Positions 16,505 through 25,693 are shown, counted from the stretch's first letter. The stretch: DNA of 64,000 nt from Sulfurirhabdus autotrophica (GCF_004346685.1 NZ_SMCO01000010.1:55859-119858), one strand, 5' to 3'. The notes: generated from the letters alone by a model not told the origin. Numbers and translations are program-made.

Positions 16505-18403
16505 ATGGCCAGCGCACCGCTCAATTCTCTGATCACCGCAACCTTGGATCACCTTCGAGGTTTCGCACCCTTTGATCAGATGGTGCATGACGATCTGATT
16601 TGGCTGGCGCAGCGGCTTACCCTTGGATATTATGCCAAAGGCGAAATGATTCTCTCCCCTGACCAAGGTGTCGTTCAGCATTTCTTCATTATCAAGCAGG
16701 GCGTAGTTCAGGGTGAACAGGGAGTGGTAAGTGCCCAGACTGAGGAAGCTGCCTGGCTTGAACTGCATGAGGGCGAATGCTTTCCGCTAGGTGCGCTACT
16801 TTCCAAGCGTCCTGTCAGCAGTTTGTACCGCGCCTATGAGGATGTGTTTTGTTATGAGCTGTCTGCAGAAGATTTCCTCACCCTGACACACCAAAGTCCC
16901 GCATTCCATGATTTTTGTACCCGCCGAATTGCCAATTTGCTGGAACAATCCAAGCATATTATTCAGGCAAAATACGCTAAGTCGACCAGCGAACAACAGT
17001 CCATGTCCAGCCAGTTATCAACCATTATGCGTCGTGAGCCGATCGCTTGTGCGCCTGATACACCTTTGCGACAGGTGCTGGAAAGTATGCAGCAAAACAG
17101 CATTGGGTCTATGGTGGCAGTGGATGAACAGCGACGACCAGTAGGCATCTTTACCCTGCATGACGTGTTATCCCGCGTTACGCTCCCTGGCCTGAGTCTG
17201 GATACGCCGCTTTCCAGTGTGATGAGTCCCAATCCCTTTACGCTGCCGCCTCACGCGCTGGTTCACGAAGCGGCACTGACCATGGCGAAACATGGTTTTA
17301 GGCATATTCTGATGGTAGAAAATGGCCGCCTCAAAGGGCTGGTATCCGAAAAGGATTTGTTCAGCTTGCAGCGAGTGGGCTTGCGTCAGGTCAGTAGCGC
17401 CATCCGTAACGCTGACAAGCTCGAGGCTTTGCAGCAGTCGGCTCTGGATATCCGTCAGTTAGCCCACAATATGCTGGCGCAGGGTATTGCGGCTGAACAA
17501 TTAACCCAGATTATTTCCACGCTGAATGACCTTCTCACCCGTCGGATTATTGAGCTGGAAATGCGTGACAATGCAGTAGAAGATATCGAATTCTGCTGGC
17601 TGGCTCTTGGGTCAGAAGGGCGGATTGAACAAACGTTGAATACGGATCAGGATAACGGGATTATCTTCAGTGTCCCTGCAGGACTTAGTGCGGAAGAGCT
17701 ACGCGGAAGGCTGTTGCCTTTCTCGCTGAGAATAAACAATGCGCTGGCTGAATGCGGTTTCCCCCTGTGCAATGGGGGGGTAATGGCTTCTAACCCCAAA
17801 TGGTGTCTATCCCTTGATGAATGGAAAGGCACCTTTGATAACTGGATTTATCACGGTGCGCCGATGGACTTGCTCCATGCCACTATTTTCTTCGACTTCC
17901 GCTCATTGTTTGGTGCCGAACACTTGGCCGAGGCATTGCGCGATTGGTTAAGTATCGAGGCGCCCAAGAACACCCGATTTTTGCACCAATTGGCGATCAA
18001 TGCGCTTAAAAATCGACCGCCGCTTGGTATCGTGCGCGATTTTGTTATTGGCGAGGGTCATACACTTGACCTGAAAATGAACGGCATCACGCCTTTTGTT
18101 GATGCTGCCAGAATTTATAGTCTGGCTCACGGTGTAGCAGCGACAAATACGCTGGAACGTTTGCGCGACATTGCCCAGCCGCTCAATATGCGGCCTCAGG
18201 ACGTCAAGGCTTATTGCGATGCTTTTCTGTTTATCCAGCTCTTGCGTCTGCGCTTGCATCACGAGCAGACAGAGCGAAACGAGCCGCTTACGAATAAGGT
18301 AGACCCGGATAGTCTCAATAACCTCGATCAACGAATTCTGAAGGAGGCCTTTCGTCAGGCGCGAAAATTGCAAACCAAGCTGGGTCTGGATTATCAGGTA
18401 TGA
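16505..18403 (+). CDS. cNMP-binding / CBS-pair / DUF294 nucleotidyltransferase signalling protein
   Basis: 632 residues. A cyclic-nucleotide-binding-like domain at about 1-145, a pair of CBS domains at about 165-290, a DUF294 nucleotidyltransferase domain at about 320-450 and a DUF294 C-terminal domain to the end. The transferase core is LGSEGRIEQT (G369-S370...R373) followed by TDQDNG, with the two aspartates expected for a GlnD-like catalytic site. It overlaps the DnaQ-like exonuclease by 4 bases (ATGA), so they are co-translated. In other proteobacteria this pair occurs beside the DUF4212/sodium:solute symporter genes, as here. It may sense adenine nucleotides and modify a target; the target is unknown. 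Confidence 0.88.
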   Translation: MASAPLNSLITATLDHLRGFAPFDQMVHDDLIWLAQRLTLGYYAKGEMILSPDQGVVQHFFIIKQGVVQGEQGVVSAQTEEAAWLELHEGECFPLGALLSKRPVSSLYRAYEDVFCYELSAEDFLTLTHQSPAFHDFCTRRIANLLEQSKHIIQAKYAKSTSEQQSMSSQLSTIMRREPIACAPDTPLRQVLESMQQNSIGSMVAVDEQRRPVGIFTLHDVLSRVTLPGLSLDTPLSSVMSPNPFTLPPHALVHEAALTMAKHGFRHILMVENGRLKGLVSEKDLFSLQRVGLRQVSSAIRNADKLEALQQSALDIRQLAHNMLAQGIAAEQLTQIISTLNDLLTRRIIELEMRDNAVEDIEFCWLALGSEGRIEQTLNTDQDNGIIFSVPAGLSAEELRGRLLPFSLRINNALAECGFPLCNGGVMASNPKWCLSLDEWKGTFDNWIYHGAPMDLLHATIFFDFRSLFGAEHLAEALRDWLSIEAPKNTRFLHQLAINALKNRPPLGIVRDFVIGEGHTLDLKMNGITPFVDAARIYSLAHGVAATNTLERLRDIAQPLNMRPQDVKAYCDAFLFIQLLRLRLHHEQTERNEPLTNKVDPDSLNNLDQRILKEAFRQARKLQTKLGLDYQV

Positions 18404-19104
18404 GTTTTTTGAACCGGCTGTTCGGTGAAAAGCCGCAACTGACAGCCAATCAGTTTGCCCGCCTGCAGACATGGCAGGCCTTGCCTGAGCCTGATGCGCG
18501 GCAGCCTCTGGATAGCAGTCGAATTGTTGTGGTTGATGTGGAAAGCAGTGGGCTGGACGTGAATAAAGATAGTCTTATAGCCATTGGTGCGGTAGCGTTG
18601 GTAAATGGCAAGATCGCTTTGGCTGACAGCATGGATATGGTCCTCCAGCAAAATTTAGTAAGCGGTAAGGATAATATCCTGATCCACGGTATCGGCGGAG
18701 AGGCTCAGCGCGAAGGTATGCTTCCGGCAGAGGCTTTGCTCGATTTTCTGGAGTATCTGGGTAAATCACCACTGATTGCTTTCCATGTTGCCTTCGACCA
18801 GGCAATGATAGCTCAAGCGGTAAAGGCGTCACTCGGATTTCGGTTTAAGCACGCATGGGCCGATCTGGCCTACGTCGCGCCAGCTTTGTATCCCCAGCAT
18901 GCGCTTCGATATCGTTCACTTGATCAGTGGATGTCTTTTTTCCGGATAGGCAATTACGCGCGTCATAGTGCTTTGGCAGATGCACTTTCTACCGCTGAAC
19001 TATTACTTGCATTGGGGCCGGAGCTAAAAAAGCGACAGGCTTTGAACTTTCAGGGGCTGCGAGATATGGAACGTGAACGAAGGCGACAGACGCATCCAGT
19101 CTGA
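18400..19104 (+). CDS. DnaQ-like DEDDh 3'-5' exonuclease
   Basis: 234 residues. ExoI motif VVDVESSGLD (Asp and Glu) near residue 46, ExoII with FHVAFDQAM near 130, and ExoIII as RHSALADALSTAEL near 190 supplying the DEDDh His and Asp. It resembles the DNA polymerase III epsilon family, but a true dnaQ usually has a polymerase-binding tail and a different context (rnhA). Coupled to the DUF294 gene by an ATGA overlap and ended by a strong bidirectional terminator. Its substrate, DNA, RNA or a nucleotide signal, cannot be told from sequence. Confidence 0.88.
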   Translation: MSFLNRLFGEKPQLTANQFARLQTWQALPEPDARQPLDSSRIVVVDVESSGLDVNKDSLIAIGAVALVNGKIALADSMDMVLQQNLVSGKDNILIHGIGGEAQREGMLPAEALLDFLEYLGKSPLIAFHVAFDQAMIAQAVKASLGFRFKHAWADLAYVAPALYPQHALRYRSLDQWMSFFRIGNYARHSALADALSTAELLLALGPELKKRQALNFQGLRDMERERRRQTHPV

Positions 19105-19128
19105 TCGCTCCAGGATTTGGTTCTGTGC

Positions 19129-19160
19129 AATAAAAACCCCGCCGCAGCGGGGTTTTTATT
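19129..19160. terminator. Strong bidirectional intrinsic terminator
   Basis: Perfect 14-base arms AATAAAAACCCCGC (19129-19142) and GCGGGGTTTTTATT (19147-19160) with loop CGCA. It serves the plus-strand exonuclease gene and the minus-strand symporter gene, which converge here. Confidence 0.9.
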
Positions 19161-19174
19161 CGATACAAGTTGCT

Positions 19175-20989
19175 TTAGTGCGACTGTGCAGTTCCGGCAC
19201 CACGTGGATAACGGATATTCTCCACTAGATGCTGGATATGTTCCGGACACGGAGCAGTCATCTTCATCACAATATAAGCCACTGTGAAATTAAGAATCAT
19301 GCCGATCACACCAATGCCTTCAGGCGAAATGCCAAACAGCCACTGGCTATCGGGTACTTTCTCCATGCTAAGCAGCACATCACGTTTAAAATAAACGATA
19401 TAGGTCAGGGTGAAAATCAAACCCGTAAGCATCCCTGCGATGGCACCGCCCCGGTTCATGGATTTACTAAAGATACCCATCACGATAGTCGGGAATAGTG
19501 ATGCGCAGGCAAGACCGAAGGCGAAAGCCACCACCTGAGCAACGAAGCCCGGTGGGTTATACCCCAGATAACCGGCGATTGCCACAGCAACAGCCGCTGC
19601 AATACGACCCGCCATCAATTCGTTCTTTTCGGAAATGTTCTTGGTGAACACGCCTTTCAAGAGGTCATGTGAGATGGAGGCGGAAATTACCAGTAGCAAA
19701 CCAGCTGCGGTCGACAGAGCAGCGGCAATACCGCCGGCAGCAATCAGGGCGATTACCCAGTTTGGCAGATGTGCAATTTCAGGGTTGGCCAACACCATGA
19801 TGTCGTTGTCCACTTTGCCTTCAAACTTGCCGTCTTTACCTTTGGATCCGAGCTCGTTACCTTTCCAGCCGGCAGCCTCGGCCTTCGCCAGAAATTCAGG
19901 ATTTTTGCTCTTTTCGTTGTAATACTGGATGCGACCATCGCCGTTTTTATCTTCCCAGCGGATCAGGCCGGTTTTTTCCCAGCGCTTCATCCAGTCAGGA
20001 CGCGCTTCGCCTTGAAGGCTGGCCTCTGGGGCAAATACGTCGCCACCTGTTGCAACTGCACTGTTCACTGTAGCATGAAGATTGTAACGTGCCATGGCGC
20101 CAACTGCTGGGGCAGTGGTATAGAGGATAGCAATGAAGATTAAAGCCCAGCCGGCAGACAGACGAGCATCGTGTACCTTGGGTACTGTGAAAAAACGCAC
20201 AATTACATGAGGCAAGCCTGCAGTACCAGCCATCAGTGCCAAGGTGATGCAGAACACGTCGATCATGGTTTTGTTGCCGGTGGTATAGGCGGAAAAACCC
20301 AGATCAGTCACGGTTTTGTTCAGTTTATCCAGGAAAAACATATCGCCCATGTGGCCGCCAAGTCCTAGCTGTGGGAAAACATTTCCCGATATCTGAAGGG
20401 ATATGAATACCGCAGGAATGGTGTAGGCGAAAATCAACACGATGTATTGAGCCACCTGGGTGTAGGTAATTCCCTTCATGCCACCAATTACGGCGTAGAA
20501 GAACACCAGGCCCATACCGATAATCAGCCCGGTTGTGATGTCTACTTCCAGAAAGCGGGAAAACACAATACCCACACCGCGCATCTGACCGGCAACATAA
20601 GTGAAGGAGATGAAAATCAGGCAGATAACCGCCACGATTCGAGCCGTCTGAGAGTAATAACGGTCGCCGATGAACTCAGGTACAGTGAACTTGCCAAACT
20701 TGCGCAAGTACGGGGCCAAAAGTACTGCTAACAACACATAGCCGCCAGTCCAGCCCATCAGGTAGACGGAACCACCATATCCCAGAAAGGCAATCAGGCC
20801 TGCCATGGAGATGAAGGAAGCAGCTGACATCCAGTCAGCACCAGTTGCCATACCATTGATGATCGGGTGCACGCCACCACCGGCGATGTAAAACTCTTTA
20901 GTGGAGCCTGCGCGTGCCATGACGGCAATACCAATGTAGAGGGCGAATGACAGACCCACCACAACATAAGTTAGTGTTTTCAGATCCAT
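19175..20989 (-). CDS. Sodium:solute symporter, VC_2705 subfamily (ActP-like)
   Basis: 604-residue SSS-family transporter with about 13 helices. Family landmarks are ATGADWMSAASFISMAGLIAF-like residues near 50 and the SGAD/GGMKG turns. It carries an extra hydrophilic loop of roughly 90 residues (about 320-410), as in the VC_2705 subfamily. This loop includes an EF-hand-like stretch D347-K-N-G-D-G-R-I354. It is paired with the small DUF4212 subunit 12 bases upstream, the defining arrangement. The likely substrate is a short carboxylate such as acetate, taken up with sodium, but the subfamily is poorly characterised. Confidence 0.88.
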   Translation of the reverse strand: MDLKTLTYVVVGLSFALYIGIAVMARAGSTKEFYIAGGGVHPIINGMATGADWMSAASFISMAGLIAFLGYGGSVYLMGWTGGYVLLAVLLAPYLRKFGKFTVPEFIGDRYYSQTARIVAVICLIFISFTYVAGQMRGVGIVFSRFLEVDITTGLIIGMGLVFFYAVIGGMKGITYTQVAQYIVLIFAYTIPAVFISLQISGNVFPQLGLGGHMGDMFFLDKLNKTVTDLGFSAYTTGNKTMIDVFCITLALMAGTAGLPHVIVRFFTVPKVHDARLSAGWALIFIAILYTTAPAVGAMARYNLHATVNSAVATGGDVFAPEASLQGEARPDWMKRWEKTGLIRWEDKNGDGRIQYYNEKSKNPEFLAKAEAAGWKGNELGSKGKDGKFEGKVDNDIMVLANPEIAHLPNWVIALIAAGGIAAALSTAAGLLLVISASISHDLLKGVFTKNISEKNELMAGRIAAAVAVAIAGYLGYNPPGFVAQVVAFAFGLACASLFPTIVMGIFSKSMNRGGAIAGMLTGLIFTLTYIVYFKRDVLLSMEKVPDSQWLFGISPEGIGVIGMILNFTVAYIVMKMTAPCPEHIQHLVENIRYPRGAGTAQSH

Positions 20990-21001
20990 GTGTTATTCCC
21001 C

Positions 21002-21268
21002 TTAGTCTTCGTGGACGTCATGTTCGCGGTCGATCTTGTCCATACGCTTTGCGTACCAGAAGATCAGGCCAACGAAAATAAAGATAGATCCTTGCTGAGC
21101 GAACCAGAAGCCTAGTGGATAACCTCCAATGTGAAAGCTGTCCAATGCATCTCTGAACAAGATGCCGGCACCGAATGAAACAATGAACCAAATGACCAGG
21201 GTAGTAATGAGCAGTTTTAGCGTGGCGCTCCAATACGCTTTGGGATTGAAGTTTTGTGGACTAGACAT
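21002..21268 (-). CDS. DUF4212 small membrane subunit of the sodium:solute symporter
   Basis: 88 residues with two transmembrane helices (about 17-38 and 50-70) and the conserved FWFAQQGSIFIFVGLIF segment of DUF4212 proteins. The ATG at 21268 has a GGAGAG site upstream. Encoded immediately before the large symporter, with which it is expected to form a complex, like YhjB/YjcH-type companions of ActP. Confidence 0.9.
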   Translation of the reverse strand: MSSPQNFNPKAYWSATLKLLITTLVIWFIVSFGAGILFRDALDSFHIGGYPLGFWFAQQGSIFIFVGLIFWYAKRMDKIDREHDVHED

Positions 21269-21576
21269 GTCTCTCTCCTTTTATAATTGAGTGAACTTTA
21301 TTGATTATTAATTGCGCACACTTATTTATAGCAAACTTGCGTAAATGAGTTTACACCATAATTTGCCAATGTTTTTCAATAAATTGTCTGTTGGTATTTA
21401 TTTCACAAGTTGAGCTTGTAACTAGGCATATTCAATAGGTATTTTGGACTATTCAGGCAAGAATATGGATGAGATAAATTTATTGGTAAAGTAGAAAAAT
21501 AATTAAATCGTAATGTCATGTGAATATATTTAATTCAATGTGTTATATCATTTGGTATTGTCTAGTTTGTGAAAAA
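21269..21576. promoter_or_regulatory. Promoter region of the DUF4212/symporter operon with two adjacent inverted repeats
   Basis: AT-rich and without a gene. GCAA-AC-TTGC (21331-21340) is directly followed by GTAAA-TGAG-TTTAC (21341-21354), about 65-85 bases upstream of the DUF4212 start. Both are perfect and together form a good candidate operator. The regulator is unknown. Confidence 0.45.
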
Positions 21577-21915
21577 TCAGGGTGATAAGTGTTTTGCGCG
21601 TTGAAATGCTAATTGCAGCACAAAATAGTAAGTCCATAGAACAAAGGCCGCCAAGCTCATCCAGGTAGTTAATTCCAGTCCCAGCAGCAAAACAGAAATA
21701 CCTACGCCTAACAGGCCTAACCCACAAAAAGCATTTACCAGCAGGACGATTGTCGCCCAAGTATTTCCTTCGCCAATTTTTCTGCCTCGCCAGTCCGCAA
21801 CGTAGCGAGCATCCTTTCGTATGGCAATAGCCCAGGCACGAAAGAGCATCCCGCCAGCCATCAGAAAAAGACCTAAAAACATCAATCGTACCAGCCATAC
21901 AAACCACACTTCCAT
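21577..21915 (-). CDS. Small membrane protein of unknown function
   Basis: 112 residues from the ATG at 21915, chosen for a GGGGA site 5 bases upstream; the frame extends to starts at 21927 and 21978. Three hydrophobic helices (LVRLMFLGLFLMAGGMLF, an ATIVLLVNAFCGLGLLGVG segment, and a C-terminal one), with a conserved-looking WRGRKIGEG loop. No family recognised. Single gene between the symporter operon promoter and the divergent DUF1840 gene. Confidence 0.55.
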   Translation of the reverse strand: MEVWFVWLVRLMFLGLFLMAGGMLFRAWAIAIRKDARYVADWRGRKIGEGNTWATIVLLVNAFCGLGLLGVGISVLLLGLELTTWMSLAAFVLWTYYFVLQLAFQRAKHLSP

Positions 21916-22129
21916 CTCTTTCCCCATTGTTGATTTCACTTTTGGCCCACAAGTTAAGGTGTCAGTATGATTTTTCACACTGCTTGTTCGGCGCCAATTT
22001 TAGTCTGTAGCTTACCTCAGATGATTGCTGGGATATAGTCAGTCTGTAATTAGCCTGGGGGAGGAGTAGAATTGATTTGTTAGCGAACTGTCCCATGACG
22101 CGACACCTTAATTCAATCAGGAGAACAGC

Positions 22130-22429
22130 GTGCTAGTTACCTTTACCACCAAAGCCTATGCGGACATCACCATGTTTGGGGATGTCGCACTTGCCCTGCT
22201 TAAAAAAATGGGACATAGCGCAACGGTCCCTGGCGCAATTCTTGCGGCAGATGTTCCTCTTGCATTAAGCCGGCTAACTGCCGCAATTGATGCAGAAAAG
22301 GGTTTGCCACCACCAGACGCGGATAAGAGTGGGGATGAACCGCCGGTGAGCATGGCTCATCGAGCGTTGCCTATCATCAATCTGCTGACTGCCGCAGCAA
22401 AGGCAAAATCTGACGTCATGTGGAAGTAA
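22130..22429 (+). CDS. DUF1840 family protein
   Basis: 99 residues from a GTG at 22130 with GGAG 6 bases upstream. It begins MLVTFTTKAYADITMFGDVA and includes LLKKMGHS, both typical of DUF1840, a small cytoplasmic family common in betaproteobacteria. Function unknown. It supports the betaproteobacterial assignment. A short conserved protein follows 40 bases downstream. Confidence 0.85.
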   Translation: MLVTFTTKAYADITMFGDVALALLKKMGHSATVPGAILAADVPLALSRLTAAIDAEKGLPPPDADKSGDEPPVSMAHRALPIINLLTAAAKAKSDVMWK

Positions 22430-22469
22430 TACTCCTTTCGGGGGTGGCACACTTACCAATCAAAGAGAA

Positions 22470-22670
22470 ATGAACATGCAAAAAATGGAACAACTGGAAC
22501 TGGATGCGCATCGTAGCGACATCGTTGCGGATATGCGCAGTCTGGTAGAAAAATATCGTACTATCTTCGATTGGGATATTCCGGAAATTGACCAATCTGC
22601 TGCCGATAAACTGATATTGGCGGCAATGCACACTGCGCTAGACGATATTACGGCTAAATTGACAGATTAA
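22470..22670 (+). CDS. Small conserved-looking acidic protein, unknown function
   Basis: 66 residues, start at 22470 (or the ATG at 22476) preceded by AAAGAGAA. Predicted mostly helical, with no transmembrane segment and no cysteines. It lies between DUF1840 and mtfA in the same direction. I do not recognise a family; gene-like amino-acid composition and spacing are the evidence. Confidence 0.55.
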   Translation: MNMQKMEQLELDAHRSDIVADMRSLVEKYRTIFDWDIPEIDQSAADKLILAAMHTALDDITAKLTD

Positions 22671-22711
22671 TTGTTGAAAAAAGCCTATACAGTAATTGCA
22701 GATAAAATACT

Positions 22712-23485
22712 GTGAGATCATTTAGCGGTACGCTTCGGCGCTGGCGAATGCGTCGTATACTTCGACGAAATCCAATACCCCACCATATTTGGCATGGCGT
22801 GACACGACGCATAGTGGTGCTGAAAGGTTTGGATGCCGTTCAAATGGCACACCTGCGTGAACTCACAACATGGTTCCTGCATAACAAGTTGATTTATGGT
22901 GTGCAAGGTCTGGACGTGACGTTGTCGATGCGCGTAACCGTGGCGGCTCAAGCATGTTTGCTGATTTTGAATCTGGATACCGGATACTTTGATAATTGGG
23001 TCGAAGTCATCATTTACCCTGGCGCGTTTCGTGTTAATCATCAGCAGGCAGATGAGTTCGGCCTGATTCACCATGAAGCCACTGCGTTGTCGGGAGAGTC
23101 ATGGTTGCGGGGTCCTGTAATCTTATCCTGGCCTGAGGTGGAACGCGACAGCTATCAACCGCATATTGGACATAACCTGGTGTTACACGAATTTGCCCAT
23201 AAACTGGATGCCATGAATGGCGTGATGAACGGCTTGCCGCCGTTGCGGCGTAGTATGAGTCGAAAGCGTTGGGCCGAAGCTATGAGCGAAGCCTATGCTA
23301 TATTGCAGCAAAATCTGGCATCATCCAGGAAAGCTTGCATTAATCCCTATGCAGCCACTAATCCGGCAGAATTCTTTGCCGTATTGAGTGAGTATTTTTT
23401 TACCGCACCAGGAATTTTGAAAGCAGCTTGCCCACGTGCATATAGGCAATTGGCATTGTTTTATCAGAAAGATTCCTCGAATTAA
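22712..23485 (+). CDS. mtfA: MtfA-type zinc-dependent peptidase (DUF980)
   Basis: 257 residues with the metallopeptidase motif H159-E160-F-A-H163-K-L-D, a nearby downstream Asn-Gly region (AMNGVMNGLP) and NPAEFFAVLSEYFF near residue 218, which supplies the third zinc ligand Glu. In E. coli MtfA relieves Mlc repression of the glucose PTS. Betaproteobacteria lacking Mlc still carry it, so the role here is open. The start is a GTG with no clear binding site. Confidence 0.88.
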   Translation: MRSFSGTLRRWRMRRILRRNPIPHHIWHGVTRRIVVLKGLDAVQMAHLRELTTWFLHNKLIYGVQGLDVTLSMRVTVAAQACLLILNLDTGYFDNWVEVIIYPGAFRVNHQQADEFGLIHHEATALSGESWLRGPVILSWPEVERDSYQPHIGHNLVLHEFAHKLDAMNGVMNGLPPLRRSMSRKRWAEAMSEAYAILQQNLASSRKACINPYAATNPAEFFAVLSEYFFTAPGILKAACPRAYRQLALFYQKDSSN

Positions 23486-23588
23486 AATGCAGGGATAAGT
23501 TTGATGCGTTGAGCGAATTCATGTGCATGTCATTGTTATTTCTATGGGGTGGACCTATACAAATAAGTTTCACCGCTGGCGCACTATG

Positions 23589-23624
23589 AAAAAAGCGCCA
23601 CCTGTAACCAGATGGCGCTTTTTT
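23589..23624. terminator. Bidirectional terminator between mtfA and the BNR surface protein
   Basis: Perfect 12-base arms AAAAAAGCGCCA (23589-23600) and TGGCGCTTTTTT (23613-23624). It lies between the convergent mtfA and the minus-strand gene ending at 23660. Confidence 0.88.
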
Positions 23625-23659
23625 GAAACTGGTCTTTAAGACCAGGTATCGTGCATAAT

Positions 23660-25693
23660 TTAACGATGGCGCATGCGACGTACAGCCAGACCGATCAGGC
23701 TCAGCCCAGCCAGCATTGGCAGTACTGGATCAAATGGTGCCTTGCCAGAAGCAATGATACAACCACCACCGCCACCACCACCGGCAGTCGTTGTTACCAC
23801 TTGGTCAGGAACGGTACCTTCAGTTCCATTTCGGTAAATTACATCAGTCTGGCCTGTAGTCGCGTCACGCTGCATCCATAAAGCGCCCAGCGTCTTGCCA
23901 TCTGGTGGTGAACGTAATTGCGCTTCGGACTGTTCGGTCACGCCACCAGCCAGCAGTTGTACAGTCTCGTAAGTAACCCCTTTGTCTGTGCTGCGGGTCA
24001 TGTAGATGTCCCCCGGTACACTGACAGCAGCGTTAGTCTCAGTACCCCACGACACATACAAGATATTAAGGTTCTGCACATCCGAAAGATCGGCTGTGGC
24101 AGTACCAACTGGTAGCTTGATCGTACCCGGTGTCCCTACAAGGCGTGGCTCCACTACGCGAATTGTGTTGTCGGTGATGTTTGACATGTTCTTTCCGGCA
24201 CTCCATGTCTCGCCACCATCGATGGAGCGGGTGATGAAAAAGTTGTATGTGTCCTGATACAGATCGGCCTGCGTCTTGTTTGGCGTTCGGTCGTAGGCAA
24301 TAGCCGCGAATTCACCACGCAGAACGCCACGTTGTGCCAGAGCGTTGTCATCGTTACCCAAATTTGCTGTTGGATCACTCAAATTCTTGGCAGCGGCGAA
24401 AGGCTCAATATCGGTAGGCAAAAAGCCGGTGGAACCAGGGCGCAATGCCGTGTTTCTGATACCACGAAGCATGATGACGTCAGATGCGGCTGCAGCTGTA
24501 GTCAAACTGGTTTCACGCCATAGCAGCATCACGTGTACACCCTTGGTTGTCGCATTCAGAGCACCGGCATCGCCTCCGTCAGTCAAAGCTTCGTTGCCTT
24601 GCAGCAGAAAGCGAACGCGACGCGCACTGTTTGCAGGGTTACTAATTGGCGTGCCAGCACTGCTACTGTCGGGCGTGGCATAGGGGAAACTATGGTAAAT
24701 GATTTGTTTGCCGGTGCTGCCACCGCCTTTTGTTTCCTCATAGGCAAGCACAGCCGTTCCACCGCTGATGGCCAGGTTGGCGCGCGATGCGCCAGGGTCA
24801 CCCGCTGAAACACCCGTGTTGTCACTGACAACTGTTGGTGACGGAAATGGCGTGGTTGTATTTTCAAAGGCTGCTTTACTCAAAAACGTGTACCAGACGT
24901 TAGTGCCGGGGTTTACCGAAGCACCCGAAGCACCTTCACCAGGTCCTTCGGCTTCACCCAGTTTCAATCCTGCCGGATCAGCCTGATAGGTGATAGCGAA
25001 GCCACCAGTTGATGCGGTGTCTGACGTGTATTTCACATACCCGGCGGGCACATCTTCATCCGTGTCCAGAGAGCCATTGGTCAGGCGTTGCTTGATCCAC
25101 GTTACCCCGCCATCGGCTGAGCGGGCTGTCCACAGGCACATGAATGGCTGGTGCAGTACAGTGTTGATGCGCTGTGCTGAAACTGGCCCTGCCAAGTCGC
25201 CAGCAACGTTGCCATTGTCGGTGCAGTCCGAACTGGTCCAGGTCAATAAAGCATCGGCACCTTTGCCACTACTGATCACACCCACTGGTGCAACGTAAAT
25301 ATTAGGTTTGTTATGGTTGATGGTATACGTGCCGGTGGTTAAAGTGGCAGGATCGGTGATTAAGCCTGTGGAAACGCCGCCACTGGTTGTGATTTTTTGT
25401 TGTGTCCAGGTTGCACCGTTATCAATAGAACGCGCAATCCAGATGTTCTGCGAACCCGCAGCGCCATCTGCATAGACCAGTATTTGCGCCTTGACATCAT
25501 ACTGTGCAGCTGCAGTACTGGACTTATATGAAATCCAGCCCATCTTGGCTTTATAGGCGTTATTGGCAGGGTCGCTCGTGGATACTACAACTGGAGCATC
25601 GAGTTGGATAAGTGTCGCAGCAATGGCAGCTGTAGCCACTGAAGCGGCAATGAGCGCAACGGTTATTTTGCTATAGTTTTTGTTGATTTTCAT
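23660..25693 (-). CDS. Exported BNR/sialidase-repeat protein with a JDVT-CTERM-like sorting tail
   Basis: 677 residues. A signal peptide ends near ATAAIA at about residue 25. Several Asp-box (BNR) strands of the form S-x-D-x-G-x-T-W follow (SIDNGATW, SADGGVTW, SIDGGETW, STDKGVTY), predicting a beta-propeller. The C-terminus has a run of seven Gly, then Cys (GGGCIIASG), FDPVLPMLAGL, a short hydrophobic helix and the basic end RRMRHR. This matches the Gly-rich/Cys/transmembrane/Arg layout of JDVT-CTERM or similar sorting signals, suggesting cleavage at the Gly-Cys site and lipid anchoring. No matching intramembrane protease is in the window. Enzyme activity is not implied; Asp boxes are structural. 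Confidence 0.78.
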   Translation of the reverse strand: MKINKNYSKITVALIAASVATAAIAATLIQLDAPVVVSTSDPANNAYKAKMGWISYKSSTAAAQYDVKAQILVYADGAAGSQNIWIARSIDNGATWTQQKITTSGGVSTGLITDPATLTTGTYTINHNKPNIYVAPVGVISSGKGADALLTWTSSDCTDNGNVAGDLAGPVSAQRINTVLHQPFMCLWTARSADGGVTWIKQRLTNGSLDTDEDVPAGYVKYTSDTASTGGFAITYQADPAGLKLGEAEGPGEGASGASVNPGTNVWYTFLSKAAFENTTTPFPSPTVVSDNTGVSAGDPGASRANLAISGGTAVLAYEETKGGGSTGKQIIYHSFPYATPDSSSAGTPISNPANSARRVRFLLQGNEALTDGGDAGALNATTKGVHVMLLWRETSLTTAAAASDVIMLRGIRNTALRPGSTGFLPTDIEPFAAAKNLSDPTANLGNDDNALAQRGVLRGEFAAIAYDRTPNKTQADLYQDTYNFFITRSIDGGETWSAGKNMSNITDNTIRVVEPRLVGTPGTIKLPVGTATADLSDVQNLNILYVSWGTETNAAVSVPGDIYMTRSTDKGVTYETVQLLAGGVTEQSEAQLRSPPDGKTLGALWMQRDATTGQTDVIYRNGTEGTVPDQVVTTTAGGGGGGGCIIASGKAPFDPVLPMLAGLSLIGLAVRRMRHR

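Noticed and set aside
23750..23790. CCACCACCGCC repeats as a microsatellite
   Set aside because: They encode the glycine run of the sorting signal in the BNR protein and are explained by it.
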